Shown: positions 1 through 7,580, numbered from the stretch's first letter. The stretch: DNA of 22,730 bases from Candidatus Freyrarchaeum guaymasense (GCA_030587405.1 JAUQZD010000052.1:1-22730); one strand, 5' to 3'. Numbers and translations: made by a program. The notes: generated from the letters alone by a model not told the origin.

Positions 1-1
1 A

Positions 2-1546
2 AAAAGAAAGCTGAGGAGGACTTGGGCGACCTTTTTTGGTATGCACGGAAGGCTTTTTCCAGTTCAAGTGAAAGTGATCCCAGTAGTTCTTGCAGGAAAA
101 AACGCTGTTGTAGCGTCGCCTACAGCAAGTGGGAAAACAGAAGCCGTGGTTGCCCCGCTAACAGAGAGATGTCTCGGTGAAGGCTGGGAAGGCCTCTCCA
201 TACTTTATATTTCTCCAACCAGAGCACTTGCAAAAGACATACACCACCGGTTGAAGGATCAGTTAAGTGAGCTGGACATTTCCTTGTTAGTAAGAATAGG
301 GGATAGGCCATTATTTAATCCAAATGTTCCTCCAGAGTTTCTGATAACTACTCCTGAGTCTTTAGACTCCTTAATTTGCAGGTATAACTCTAACTTTGAG
401 GATGTGAAAGCGGTTGTATTAGACGAGATACACTTTCTTGATAACACATACCGAGGAGATCAGCTTAGGATACTTCTAAGGAGGTTAAAGCGGATCGCAA
501 AGACTGATTTCAACGTGTATGCTTTATCCGCTACTATTGCTAATCCAGAGGACGTTGGTGCTAGATATCTAGAGAATAATTTTGAAGTCATCGTGCTACC
601 GGGTAAACGCGAGATCGAGTATACTCTCGTTAGGTCGGTGAAGGACGTCTTTGACCACGCGAGAGGAGAGAACCTGAGAAAAATATTAATTTTCTGTAAT
701 AGTAGAGCGGCTACAGAAGATGTTGCGGAGAAATGTAAAAAGTTATGGGGGAACTATGCTGTCTGCGTCCACCACGGGAGTTTAAGTAGGCAAGCCCGTG
801 AGGAAGCAGAAACTTTCATGAGAGAAGCCCAAGACGGGGTTTGCGTTGCCACAATGACTATTGAAGTTGGCATTGATATTGGAGACATAGACGCCGTCGT
901 GCTCGCCGAAGTTCCTTGGAGTATTTCATCACTACTCCAGCGAATTGGAAGGGGCAACCGCCGTGAACAAAGGTGCAGAGTTTTTGCCATCTACAGTTCT
1001 GAGGAAGAAAAGTTAATGTTCGAGTGGATGCTCGATGCCGCGAGTGAAGGGTACATAGAGCCTGTAGATTACTCACCAGACTTGTCCGTAGTTGTCCAGC
1101 AAATATTTTCATCCCTTTACGCATGTCCAAGCGGACTAGAAACTAGCTACTTCATTGAAATCTTCAACGGAATTTGTCCAGAGGACATCTTAAAGGATGT
1201 GCTGATGCATCTAGCGGGAAGAGGATATGTGGAGTGGAGGCACGGCAAATGGTACGCGTCAACCAAGTTAATGGATCTAGGTGAGAGAGGCGAAATCCAC
1301 TCAAATATACCGTCTATTAAAGCGTTAAAGGTTATCGATGTTACTTCTAGAAGAGTTATCGGTGAAGTGCAATACCCAGTTGACGAGATTTTCTTGCTCG
1401 GAGGGAGAACATGGAAAATAACCGACATAACACACAACAAGATTTACGTAAAACCCGTAAAGTCTAAAGCCCCACCAGCAAAATTCAGAAGGTATTCGTC
1501 AAAAGGCCGCTTCCACCACCTCCTACCACCATACCTACAAAGTTAA
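2..1546 (+). CDS. Lhr-like superfamily 2 helicase, 5'-truncated by window edge
   Basis: ATP-dependent DNA or RNA helicase of the Lhr-like SF2 group, presumably acting in repair or RNA processing. Counting from the Met at base 41, motif I is SPTASGKT (26-33), Ia SPTRALAKDI (58-67), Ib TTPESLD (103-109), II DEIH (128-131), III ALSATIANPEDVG, then IV ILIFCNSRAATEDVA, V TMTIEVGIDIGD and VI LLQRIGRGNRR. A winged-helix-like stretch (PEDILKDVLMHLAGRGYVEW) and a C-terminal beta-rich domain follow, as in Lhr proteins. The frame is open from base 2, and the upstream residues (WATFFG before MHGRLFPVQ) continue the Q-motif region, so the Met at 41 is probably internal and the true start lies outside the window. 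The end, GRFHHLLPPYLQS, looks natural. The helicase assignment is firm; the exact subfamily is inferred. Confidence 0.9.
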   Translation, partial: KRKLRRTWATFFGMHGRLFPVQVKVIPVVLAGKNAVVASPTASGKTEAVVAPLTERCLGEGWEGLSILYISPTRALAKDIHHRLKDQLSELDISLLVRIGDRPLFNPNVPPEFLITTPESLDSLICRYNSNFEDVKAVVLDEIHFLDNTYRGDQLRILLRRLKRIAKTDFNVYALSATIANPEDVGARYLENNFEVIVLPGKREIEYTLVRSVKDVFDHARGENLRKILIFCNSRAATEDVAEKCKKLWGNYAVCVHHGSLSRQAREEAETFMREAQDGVCVATMTIEVGIDIGDIDAVVLAEVPWSISSLLQRIGRGNRREQRCRVFAIYSSEEEKLMFEWMLDAASEGYIEPVDYSPDLSVVVQQIFSSLYACPSGLETSYFIEIFNGICPEDILKDVLMHLAGRGYVEWRHGKWYASTKLMDLGERGEIHSNIPSIKALKVIDVTSRRVIGEVQYPVDEIFLLGGRTWKITDITHNKIYVKPVKSKAPPAKFRRYSSKGRFHHLLPPYLQS

Positions 1547-2216
1547 AAGACTAGTGGGTAAAATGTACTGCTGTTCCCAATGGCCGAAACATTATGCACT
1601 TACTGACTTTCAAACATTTCATAAACAATGTTAAGGATTCTTCGTGCTTTGGCTTACCCTCTGGCTAGAGGGACTTTTACCACGGAAAAGCAGTAAGGGT
1701 GTTGAAGAGTTTCCATGTGCATGAAGCTACTAAGAGGTAACAACGTGCGGAACTTAAAGAAAAAGTGTGTTGAAGTTTTGAGTTTGGGGGGGTTGATTTA
1801 AGTATTCATATTTAGCGATGAAAAACGGGGAACGTTTAAAACCCTGATCCATGACGCCATGCTACACAAATTTCTTACGTATTCCCTCGCCTTCCTCCAT
1901 TCAGGTTACACTAACAAGCCTTTAAGTGCCGGTAGGGCTGGTTGTACACGGCTACCCCAGCCGGCTTTAACCTGCCATCTTTCAGCACTCATGCCGTATG
2001 CGTAGTGAAATAGCCTTGAAGTTCTGAACAGGCCTCGCCGCTCCATGACGTGGCTTCAAACACCCTCCTCCCTCCTTCCACCCGCATTCACCCTTGTCCC
2101 CGCCGCCTTGAAACCATGTATTAGCAAGTATTTCTTCCTATAGAGGAAAAGGAAGCACAACTACATAACTTAACGTAATATAACGTATATAGTGTAGGTG
2201 GTGTGTTGGCTTTCTG
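1547..2216. other. Gene-free stretch, decayed
   Basis: No convincing gene on either strand. A GC-richer patch at about 1920-2110 sits in AT-rich surroundings and contains a short hairpin (GGCTGG and CCAGCC arms, about 1937-1963). Its minus strand has a short open frame of about 50 codons that I do not recognise. It could be an insertion-sequence remnant, but I cannot show this. Confidence 0.4.
2171..2192 (+). promoter_or_regulatory. Probable TATA region with a 10-bp near-repeat
   Basis: TAACGTAATA is followed directly by TAACGTATAT, a tandem near-repeat that includes a TATA-like core. It lies 25-45 bases before the open frame of the DUF4065 gene, the expected place for an archaeal promoter. 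The repeat could also be an operator for autoregulation; that is inference. Confidence 0.35.
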
Positions 2217-2703
2217 ATAGCGGAAGTATGTGAGGGGAACGGCATTGATGAGGAAAAGACCAAGGACGTCATTCTATACCTTCTTTGGAGGCTTGGTAGG
2301 CGGGATGAGGGGAGGAAGAAGCTGATGAAGCTCATGTTCCTTGTAGAGCACTTTAACCCGAAGAGGGGCATCCTCGCTGAGAGGCCGCGCCTCGGAAACC
2401 AGTTCCTAATTTACTACTATGGGGTTTTCAGCTTCGAGGTGATGGAAGCATTTGAGGAACTGGTTAGAGAGAGGAAGAATCAACGGGTTATCCCTTTTGG
2501 GTCGAAGCGTGAAGGTTGAGCTCGACGAGGAATTGAGAAGGGTGGTAAGCGGGTTGGTCGAGAGGTTCGGAGACCTATCAGGCTACGAGCTGGAAGTGGA
2601 AACCCTAAGAATGCTAGGGATCAAGCCCTTCGAAAAAGACCAGTACTTCGGCAGAGAAATGAGAGAAATACTGGGAAACGCCGCAACCCCAACCCCTCCT
2701 TAA
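2217..2703 (+). pseudogene. DUF4065 (Panacea/SocA-like antitoxin) gene, frameshifted
   Basis: Two overlapping frames together make one DUF4065-type protein of about 160 residues, the usual family length. The first frame (open from 2193, ending 2519) reads through DVILYLLWRLG, RRDEGRKKLMKLMFLVEHF, RLGNQFLIYYYGVFSFEVM and ends near KNQRVIPFG. The second frame (ending 2703) continues with VKVELDEELRRVV, GDLSGYELEVETLRMLG and KDQYFGREM. The switch lies near 2490-2512, next to CCTTTTGGG. No good start codon is in frame before the ATG at 2325; an ATG at 2228 is one frame off, so the 5' end may carry a second lesion. DUF4065 proteins often act as antitoxins of varied toxins. No intact toxin lies next to it, although 2780-3220 may hold remains of one. 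It could be functional if the frameshift is a consensus error. Confidence 0.7.
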
Positions 2704-3338
2704 AGATAAAACAGGAAAAGCGTTTCCATCACCATAAGCCCTTACAAAAATAACTCAATATTAATTTCTTCAAACAAAAAATAAGAAAAATTGGGATAGA
2801 TATGTCGCCGCATTCAGGAGAAACTGTTAGAAGAGTTAAATAAAATAGTGCCATCATCCAAAACCTGTAATTATTGTCTTATAGAGAAATAGGTGGGAGT
2901 CGCTGAATCAGAGGGTAAAGGGCATTCAGTAAGGAAGTGGAGGGAGCTGTAGGTTCCGGCTTCTTCGCGTAATGGAACTCGGAGGAGGCCATCAAGGCGG
3001 ATAAGGAATATCAAGAAAACTGGGAGCTGTGTGGCACAAATCAAGAGCTCAGACGTTCTTCTTAAAAAACTCTGAGGCTTCGACGAGGAGGCGGGTGCTT
3101 CAACAAGTTCTACTGGACGCACCTAATCTAAATGCCTTGGGAACATGGGAGGAAGGTGGTGTGATACTTTTCCTTGAGCCATTTAGAAGGGAGAGAGAAC
3201 TAAAGATGAGAAAATGTTGTGAGGGTGGGTAGTATCTAGTATTCACTTTCGTTGGGATGAACTAGTGTTGAAGAGAAAAAATTATGTAATTTTGGTTTCT
3301 ATTGTGGCTCTTAATGGAGTTTGGGGGTGTGTATTGCC
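2704..3338. other. Decayed stretch with short coding-like fragments
   Basis: No intact gene. Several short open pieces in changing frames look protein-like: about 2815-2890 on the plus strand reads EKLLEELNKIVPSSK then CNYCLIEK, and about 2975-3065 reads WNSEEAIKADKEYQENWEL. They may be remains of the partner of the preceding DUF4065 gene. I do not recognise a family. An AT-rich promoter-like stretch sits at 3276-3296, before the winged-helix gene. Confidence 0.35.
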
Positions 3339-3704
3339 GTGAGCTCAAACATGATGCTTTCTGGCGATGATCTTGAGGAGATTAAAAGCTTGTTAGAAAC
3401 GATGAAGGAGTTGATCGAAAGGATTGAGGTGATGATTAGGGGTGAATCCATCACCGAGGAGGAAAACATGAGCGGTAGCGTTAACGATAAGAGACTGTGC
3501 GTACTGAAAGAAATCTATGATAGGGGAGGTGTGGTCGACAGAAATGAATTTTACCAGATTGGGGAGAACTGCGGATATAGCAGGAAGGGTCTAGGAGGCT
3601 TCTTCGTTGGAAGGCGAAGAACATTAACGTATATTTCCGGAGGAAAAGTAGCGTTAACACAAGACGGAGAGAAAGAATTAAGGAAGCATAACATAATTTC
3701 ATGA
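3339..3704 (+). CDS. Small protein with predicted helical N-terminus and winged-helix-like C-terminus
   Basis: Uncharacterised protein of about 121 residues. The N-terminal 35 residues form a charged amphipathic helix suited to a coiled coil (DDLEEIKSLLETMKELIERI). A basic, glycine-containing C-terminal half (VLKEIYDRGGVVDRNEFYQI, then GYSRKGLGGFFVGRRRTL and GGKVALTQDGEKEL) resembles a winged-helix DNA-binding fold with a beta-wing. A DNA-binding regulator is the likeliest role, but this is inferred from pattern only. The start is uncertain: GTG 3339 has a GGGGGTG site about 8 bases upstream, ATG 3351 is possible, and a TTG at 3321 extends the frame. It stands alone, with AT-rich DNA on both sides. 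Confidence 0.65.
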   Translation: MSSNMMLSGDDLEEIKSLLETMKELIERIEVMIRGESITEEENMSGSVNDKRLCVLKEIYDRGGVVDRNEFYQIGENCGYSRKGLGGFFVGRRRTLTYISGGKVALTQDGEKELRKHNIIS

Positions 3705-3800
3705 TTATCAAGAGAAAAATGTAGAACATAAAGAGAGTTTAGTAGTATCTCCTTCCCAATTAAAACTTAAAATTAACAAGCCCTGTAAAAAAATGAAAAA

Positions 3801-3820
3801 ATATTTAATTTAAATAATTA
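3801..3820 (+). promoter_or_regulatory. Probable TATA box for the membrane protein gene
   Basis: A very AT-rich element (ATATTTAATTTAAATAATTA) lies about 30-45 bases before the ATG at 3848. A GATGGGG purine stretch that may be the ribosome-binding site lies between them. Spacing fits an archaeal promoter with a short leader. Confidence 0.5.
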
Positions 3821-3847
3821 TACTTGAAGATTTGATGGGGAAATGGT

Positions 3848-4423
3848 ATGTCTGGGAAGCTAGATGAGGAATTTCAATATCTAAACACGCGCATCCATAC
3901 AAGAGAGCACTCGACCTTAACGATTGCAACGGTAGCAGCCTCAGCCTCACTAATATGTTTCACACTATACGTACAGCAAAAGACCGAATTACTTAGCTTA
4001 CCGTTTCAGTCAACAATAAATATACAACAACAATTAGTTAATTTTTTGCTTCTAATTCAAAATCGATGTGAAATGATATATTTAATAGGGATTTTAGGTT
4101 TCTCCCTTGCATTACTCGGAGTACTTTATAGGGAAGTTACAGTATTCACAATTGACATAAAAGATTATAATGCCCTAAGAAACCGCATTAACTTAGGCAA
4201 GTTGCCGGGAAAGGATTGGTGGGTAAGAGCGATAATATTCCGCGTATTTATGTACCTTCCATTGTCACTCTGGTCTCCTATAATCCTCCGTATATTTCTT
4301 GATAAGATGTACTGCCTATATTACACCGATTTGTCTTTAATTATTGTAATTGTAATTATGATAATAATTATTGTTTCTTCCATTTCAGTTACTTGCTTGG
4401 AAGATAAGAAAAGAGACCCGTAA
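3848..4423 (+). CDS. Four-helix integral membrane protein of unknown function
   Basis: Protein of 191 residues with four predicted membrane segments: about 24-43 (TIATVAASASLICFTLYV), about 75-98 (MIYLIGILGFSLALLGVLY), about 130-150 (IIFRVFMYLPLSLW) and about 162-182, a near-pure Ile/Val helix (LIIVIVIMIIIIV). The N-terminus is soluble and charged, with RIHTREHSTLTIA leading into the first helix. That arrangement is seen in small membrane proteins of defence islands, such as SLATT-like proteins, but I cannot assign it to that family. ATG 3848 follows a purine-rich stretch and a strong TATA element. It is markedly AT-rich, suggesting recent acquisition. No partner gene is adjacent except decayed ones. 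Confidence 0.65.
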   Translation: MSGKLDEEFQYLNTRIHTREHSTLTIATVAASASLICFTLYVQQKTELLSLPFQSTINIQQQLVNFLLLIQNRCEMIYLIGILGFSLALLGVLYREVTVFTIDIKDYNALRNRINLGKLPGKDWWVRAIIFRVFMYLPLSLWSPIILRIFLDKMYCLYYTDLSLIIVIVIMIIIIVSSISVTCLEDKKRDP

Positions 4424-4472
4424 GTTCATAAGTTTCAGATTTTAACATAATTTTTCTATCTAAGTTGTTTTG

Positions 4473-4610
4473 ATGGGGGGTTGTTTGGTGTGGGAGGTGT
4501 TGTTGCCACCCTATTTTTCAAAATTAGTTTTGAAAATGGCAGAAATAAATAAAGATAGCAAAAGAGAAATATTAGAGGGTCTTTTAAGGGGTTTAATAAT
4601 AGCAGGATAA
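4473..4610 (+). CDS. Possible 45-residue miniprotein
   Basis: An ATG frame of 45 codons with an internal GTG at 4488 as alternative start, preceded by TTTTGATGGGG. The peptide includes WEVLLPPYFSKLVLKMAEI and ends KREILEGLLRGLIIAG, an amphipathic helical pattern like small antitoxins or their fragments. It could equally be a chance frame or the remnant of a larger gene. The stretch from 4424 to 4679 otherwise holds nothing I recognise. Confidence 0.25.
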   Translation: MGGCLVWEVLLPPYFSKLVLKMAEINKDSKREILEGLLRGLIIAG

Positions 4611-4679
4611 AGCTCTCGGTGGCAGTTTTCAGGTTGAATCATGTAACGATTAAAGTTTTACCGTTTTAGCAAGATATTC

Positions 4680-4900
4680 TTGGAACTTGGATTTTCACGG
4701 GAAACTAAAGGAGAGGGTAGGTTTCTGCTAAAAAAAAGATTACGATTTAAACAATATTTAGTTGTAACTTCGCCACCCTATTGGCATATAAAGGACTACG
4801 GTGTTGAAGGTCAGATAGGTTACGGCCGGTTGCTTCATGAATATTTGAAAACCTGTACTTAGTGTGGAAGGAATGTTTTCGAGTTCTCAAGCTGGGTATC
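4680..4900 (+). pseudogene. Fragment of an SPPY-type DNA methyltransferase
   Basis: A short internal piece of an amino-methyltransferase (N4-cytosine or N6-adenine). It shows the catalytic motif IV block VVTSPPYW followed by HIKDYGVEGQIGYG and LLHEYLK. The frame then stops at 4860-4862, but one frame over it continues NLYLVWKECFR, exactly what follows in this family, so a single-base indel lies near 4846-4853 (TTGAAAACC). The SAM-binding motif and the target-recognition part are missing on both sides, so the gene is dead. It is unlike the intact methyltransferase at 15.7 kb and is probably a remnant of another restriction-modification or orphan methylase locus. Confidence 0.7.
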
Positions 4901-5078
4901 CCGTTATGTTTCAGTTGATGAAAAAGAAGAAATACAACCAGTTGAGGAGTACTTGTTGAGCTTGCAAAAGTTGAGGGGGAGGAAAGAGGTTGATAAGGAT
5001 CTGAAGGAAATATTAAATGGGGTTTGGGGTGTGATTGGCTTGATACCTGATGATTGGGAAGTTGCAAAATATGTAAAA
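4863..5078 (+). other. Open frame upstream of and in frame with the MNT gene
   Basis: The MNT reading frame is open back to the stop at 4860-4862. The extra residues look coded: VDEKEEIQPVEEYLLSL, then KEVDKDLKEILNGVWGVIG and IPDDWEVAKYVKML. This could be an N-terminal extension of the MNT protein (starting at TTG 4953), or the end of an antitoxin-like gene now fused to it. No family was recognised. Confidence 0.3.
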
Positions 5079-5342
5079 ATGCTTAAAAGGTTAAAGCCTG
5101 TGCTTGAAAAGGAGTTTAAAGTTTCAAAAGTAGGGGTGTTTGGCTCTTTTGTGAGAAATGAGCAAACTAAAAATAGCGATATTGATATACTTGTTGAGTT
5201 TTCAGAGCCTATCGGGTTGAAATTTATCGACCTTATTGAGTTTCTCGAGGAAAAGCTTGGAAGAAAAATAGACCTTGTTCCGGAGGATGCTATAAGTCCT
5301 TACATAAAGCCGTATGTAAAAAGGGAAGTTATTTACATATGA
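5079..5342 (+). CDS. MNT-type minimal nucleotidyltransferase (HEPN-MNT antitoxin)
   Basis: Minimal nucleotidyltransferase of about 87 residues, normal for MntA-type antitoxins that silence HEPN RNase toxins by AMPylation. The core GVFGSFVRNEQTKNSDIDIL contains the GSFxR motif and the SDxD metal-binding pair; a third acidic strand is in GRKIDLVPED. ATG 5079 is chosen because it gives the usual family length, but TTG 4953 would extend it by 42 residues. The stop TGA (5340-5342) overlaps the ATG (5339-5341) of the HEPN gene, the classic translationally coupled arrangement. The antitoxin is intact while its toxin is not. Confidence 0.8.
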   Translation: MLKRLKPVLEKEFKVSKVGVFGSFVRNEQTKNSDIDILVEFSEPIGLKFIDLIEFLEEKLGRKIDLVPEDAISPYIKPYVKREVIYI

Positions 5343-5490
5343 GGGACGTAAAACCCTTTTTGAAGCATACACTTGAAGAGTGTGTAAATAATTTTGGAAG
5401 CAACAGAAGGCAAAGAGTTTGAGGGATTTGTTAGCGATGAAATACCTAAAAGAGCAATTTTGAGAAGTCTTGAGGTGATAGGGGACGCTG
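5339..5490 (+). pseudogene. HEPN (DUF86-type) toxin, frameshifted and truncated
   Basis: The start MRDVKPFLKHTLEECVN is typical of DUF86-type HEPN toxins. The original frame stops at about 5420, but from 5391 another frame continues the family (ILEATEGKEFEGFV without a start, then RAILRSLEVIGDAV), so a single-base indel lies at 5386-5394 (AAATAATTTT). At about 5490 similarity ends and reversed transposase-like DNA begins. The C-terminal half, which would carry the RX4-6H RNase motif, is gone, so the toxin should be inactive. The plus frame stays open to 5618, but that tail is antisense to the transposase fragment. Confidence 0.75.
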
Positions 5491-5654
5491 TCGAGGAGGT
5501 GGTAGAGGGCGTCATCGACATTGTTGAGCTTGAGAGAGGGGGAAGGCAACCTTTCAGGAATGTGTCGTGGCTTGCCGGCCTTCTTAAAGAGCTTCTTGGC
5601 AGCCTCAATTACTTTTAGCGTGTTTCTGGTGGGTGTCGATCTACTTTTACCCAT
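5488..5654 (-). mobile_element. Transposase N-terminal fragment inserted in the HEPN gene
   Basis: On the minus strand an ATG at 5654 opens a frame reading MGKSRSTPTRNTLKVIEAAK, then KLFKKAGKPRHIPERL, with the basic, helix-rich look of an insertion-sequence transposase N-terminus. After about residue 56 the frame runs into the antisense of the HEPN gene, so the element is cut there. GC content is higher than in the HEPN part, consistent with foreign origin. The IS family could not be identified. A 7-bp hairpin lies just outside it at 5675-5692. Confidence 0.5.
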
Positions 5655-5674
5655 TTTCCCTGTTGACAGAGCTT

Positions 5675-5692
5675 GAAGGTTGTTTAACCTTC
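5675..5692. repeat. Perfect inverted repeat, 7-bp arms
   Basis: GAAGGTT, a 4-base loop, then AACCTTC. It lies 20 bases outside the start of the transposase fragment and could be part of its terminal repeat or a promoter-side operator. Confidence 0.4.
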
Positions 5693-6006
5693 TTCCTTCA
5701 CATAAGAGTTTAACACGCCGACAAGTCTCACCCTAAACTGTTCCTTAAAGCCGGCCTAGGATTTCGGGTTGTCGTCAAGTGCTGGGTTTAAAGGAGTTTA
5801 AGGCTCTCGAAGAGTGGGGCAGCTGGAAGGTGAATGTTGGGAAGGAATAGAATGCTTCTTGCGGTATCCCTCCTTGAGCCTCATAGTGTGAGCTTATTCT
5901 GGAGCTGCTTTGAGACTTTGGCTCGGCGGCGACGAATTTCCGACGTTAATGGGAACAGGTTCTTAAGGGGGAAATACGTAGTGAACTTGTGTGGAGGTGG
6001 TGGAGG
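5693..6006. other. Gene-free stretch before the ATPase operon
   Basis: About 310 bases with no gene I can support; stop codons are frequent in all frames. The only clear signal is the strong Shine-Dalgarno sequence GGAGGTGGTGGAGG at its end. An AT-rich box for the ATPase operon was not obvious. Confidence 0.4.
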
Positions 6007-7077
6007 GTGATAAGCTCGTTTTCCGTGAGGAACTACCGTGGGATTAAGAGCTGTAGAGTAGAAGGGTTGAAAAGGGTAAACGTGTTTATAGGCAAGAACA
6101 ATAGCGGTAAATCCTTGCTTCTTGAGAGCCTGTATTTAGCGTCGGCTGCCTTCCACTTTGAAGAGCCACTAAAGAAGATTTCAAGTAAGGTAAAGTACTT
6201 GTTGAATAGGAGGTGTTGGAGGGGGTACAGCTGGGGGAGCGCTAGGGAGGTTTTATGGTACGAGTACGACACTGAAAACCCGATTTCCATAAGGTTAACC
6301 ACGGGTGCTGGAGAAGTGGTAGTTGACGTTTTCGACTGGCACCCCCACCCCCTCGTGAAGTACCAACAAGATAGAGGCGCTGACCATGTATGCTTGATCG
6401 AGTCTTCTTATTACTCTTCGAAGACTAAAAGTGGTTATGGAAGGTTTCCTCCCAGTGACGTTAGGAAGGTGTTCGGCGAGTGGATTAGCTTCTTCTCTGG
6501 TTTTAGGTTTATTGATAGTGTTTTAGTCCAGGAGATGGATGTTGTGGAGAAGAAGTTGTGGAATGACCTGCTGAAGAAGAGGTATGATAAGCTTGTAGTT
6601 GAAGTTCTTAGAGAAGGCTACGGGGTGGAGGTTGAGGATCTGACCTATACGACCTACGATGAGGGGAGGACGTATCAGCTTGCTGTCAAGCTTCCGCGGA
6701 CGAGCATAAGGGTTGATGATCTTGGTGATGGGGCGAGGTATGCGGTTCTCCTCGTGATGGTCTCCGCCCTCTCTAGGAATACCGTCTTGCTGATTGAGGA
6801 GCCGGAGAGCCATCAGCACCCCTCCGGCCTCGCGAAGACACTTGACATGTTCCTAACCCTTGTGAAGGAAAACAACATACAGGTGTTTATCACGACCCAC
6901 AGCCTCGAACTTCTAAGGCTTCTCAAAGGCATCTTAGAAGAAAAGAAAATTGACGTTAGAATCTTCTTCTTGGAGAGAAGTGAGGAGGGGGTTGTGGACG
7001 TGCGGGAGCTGGCCGCGGAGAACATGAAGGTCCTAGAGGAGATGGGGTTTGACCCACGCTTCCTCTACCTGATTTGA
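6007..7077 (+). CDS. AAA/ABC-type ATPase (AAA15/OLD-like), first of the ATPase-Toprim operon
   Basis: Cytoplasmic ATPase of about 356 residues, related to the RecF/OLD/AAA15 group. The N-terminus FSVRNYRGIKSCRVEGLKRV leads into Walker A GKNNSGKS (29-36). Near the C-terminus come a signature-like segment (DDLGDGARYAVLLVM), Walker B TVLLIEEPESHQHP and an H-loop FITTHSLELLRLL. The middle is family-specific and unrecognised. I chose GTG 6007 because GGAGGTGG sits about 7 bases upstream; GTG 5989 would add 6 residues. Its TGA overlaps a TTG of the next frame, so it is coupled to the Toprim gene. Similar ATPases paired with Toprim nucleases form defence systems (split OLD-like, Gabija- and PARIS-like arrangements). 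A defence role here is inferred from that pairing. The gene is intact. Confidence 0.85.
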   Translation: MISSFSVRNYRGIKSCRVEGLKRVNVFIGKNNSGKSLLLESLYLASAAFHFEEPLKKISSKVKYLLNRRCWRGYSWGSAREVLWYEYDTENPISIRLTTGAGEVVVDVFDWHPHPLVKYQQDRGADHVCLIESSYYSSKTKSGYGRFPPSDVRKVFGEWISFFSGFRFIDSVLVQEMDVVEKKLWNDLLKKRYDKLVVEVLREGYGVEVEDLTYTTYDEGRTYQLAVKLPRTSIRVDDLGDGARYAVLLVMVSALSRNTVLLIEEPESHQHPSGLAKTLDMFLTLVKENNIQVFITTHSLELLRLLKGILEEKKIDVRIFFLERSEEGVVDVRELAAENMKVLEEMGFDPRFLYLI

Positions 7078-7085
7078 GGAGAAGG

Positions 7086-7580
7086 GTGACTGCCTTGGAT
7101 GAAGTGCTACAGTTAAAGCCGAAAGAGAATTCCTTTTTCAAGATGAGCAGGAACGTAACCAAACTTGACGTAATCTTCATATGTGAAGGAAAGAGAGATT
7201 CAGAAGTTCTAAAGGGTGTCATATACAAATGCTTTGAGGGGGCAGGGAGGGGGCTCGCGGTAACGGACTGCGAGGGGAGAGATGCTGTTACCGAGGTAGC
7301 AAGGTACATCGTAGCCTTATCCTCCGTCTCCAGAACCCTCAGAGCCGTGGCCATCGTAATCGACGCAGACGAGTACAGTCCAGTAAAAAGGGTGAGAACG
7401 ATCGTCGACTCCCTCAGGTCGTTCGGAATCGAGGTAGGCGTGACCGAAGCTGGTGAAGGAGCCTTCAGGTTTCAGTCGGAAAACATTAGAGTTGAGGTCT
7501 TCGTTAAAGTCGTCAGCGACCCGGATTTACCCCATTCTGATTCTATTAACATCACAGTAAAAGCTTTAGTGGCTGCCTAA
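7086..7580 (+). CDS. Toprim-domain protein (DUF3226/DUF4435-like), putative nuclease effector
   Basis: Protein of about 164 residues with a Toprim fold. The conserved glutamate is in FICEGKRDSEVLKGV (Glu34) and the DxD metal site is in VAIVIDADEYSP (Asp93 and Asp95). Single-domain Toprim proteins next to AAA ATPases act as nuclease effectors in OLD-like systems; DUF3226 is the closest archaeal family I can name from pattern. GTG 7086 is preceded by GAGGAG; TTG 7074 would overlap the ATPase stop, and ATG 7143 would start just before the domain. The C-terminus (VVSDPDLPHSDSINI) resembles the family's GDPDLP block but stops soon after, so the protein may be slightly shorter than relatives. An unusually tight operon with the ATPase implies a shared complex. 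Confidence 0.75.
   Translation: MTALDEVLQLKPKENSFFKMSRNVTKLDVIFICEGKRDSEVLKGVIYKCFEGAGRGLAVTDCEGRDAVTEVARYIVALSSVSRTLRAVAIVIDADEYSPVKRVRTIVDSLRSFGIEVGVTEAGEGAFRFQSENIRVEVFVKVVSDPDLPHSDSINITVKALVAA

Noticed and set aside
3029..3232. 67-codon open frame
   Set aside because: Composition and neighbouring fragments in other frames point to decay rather than an intact gene.
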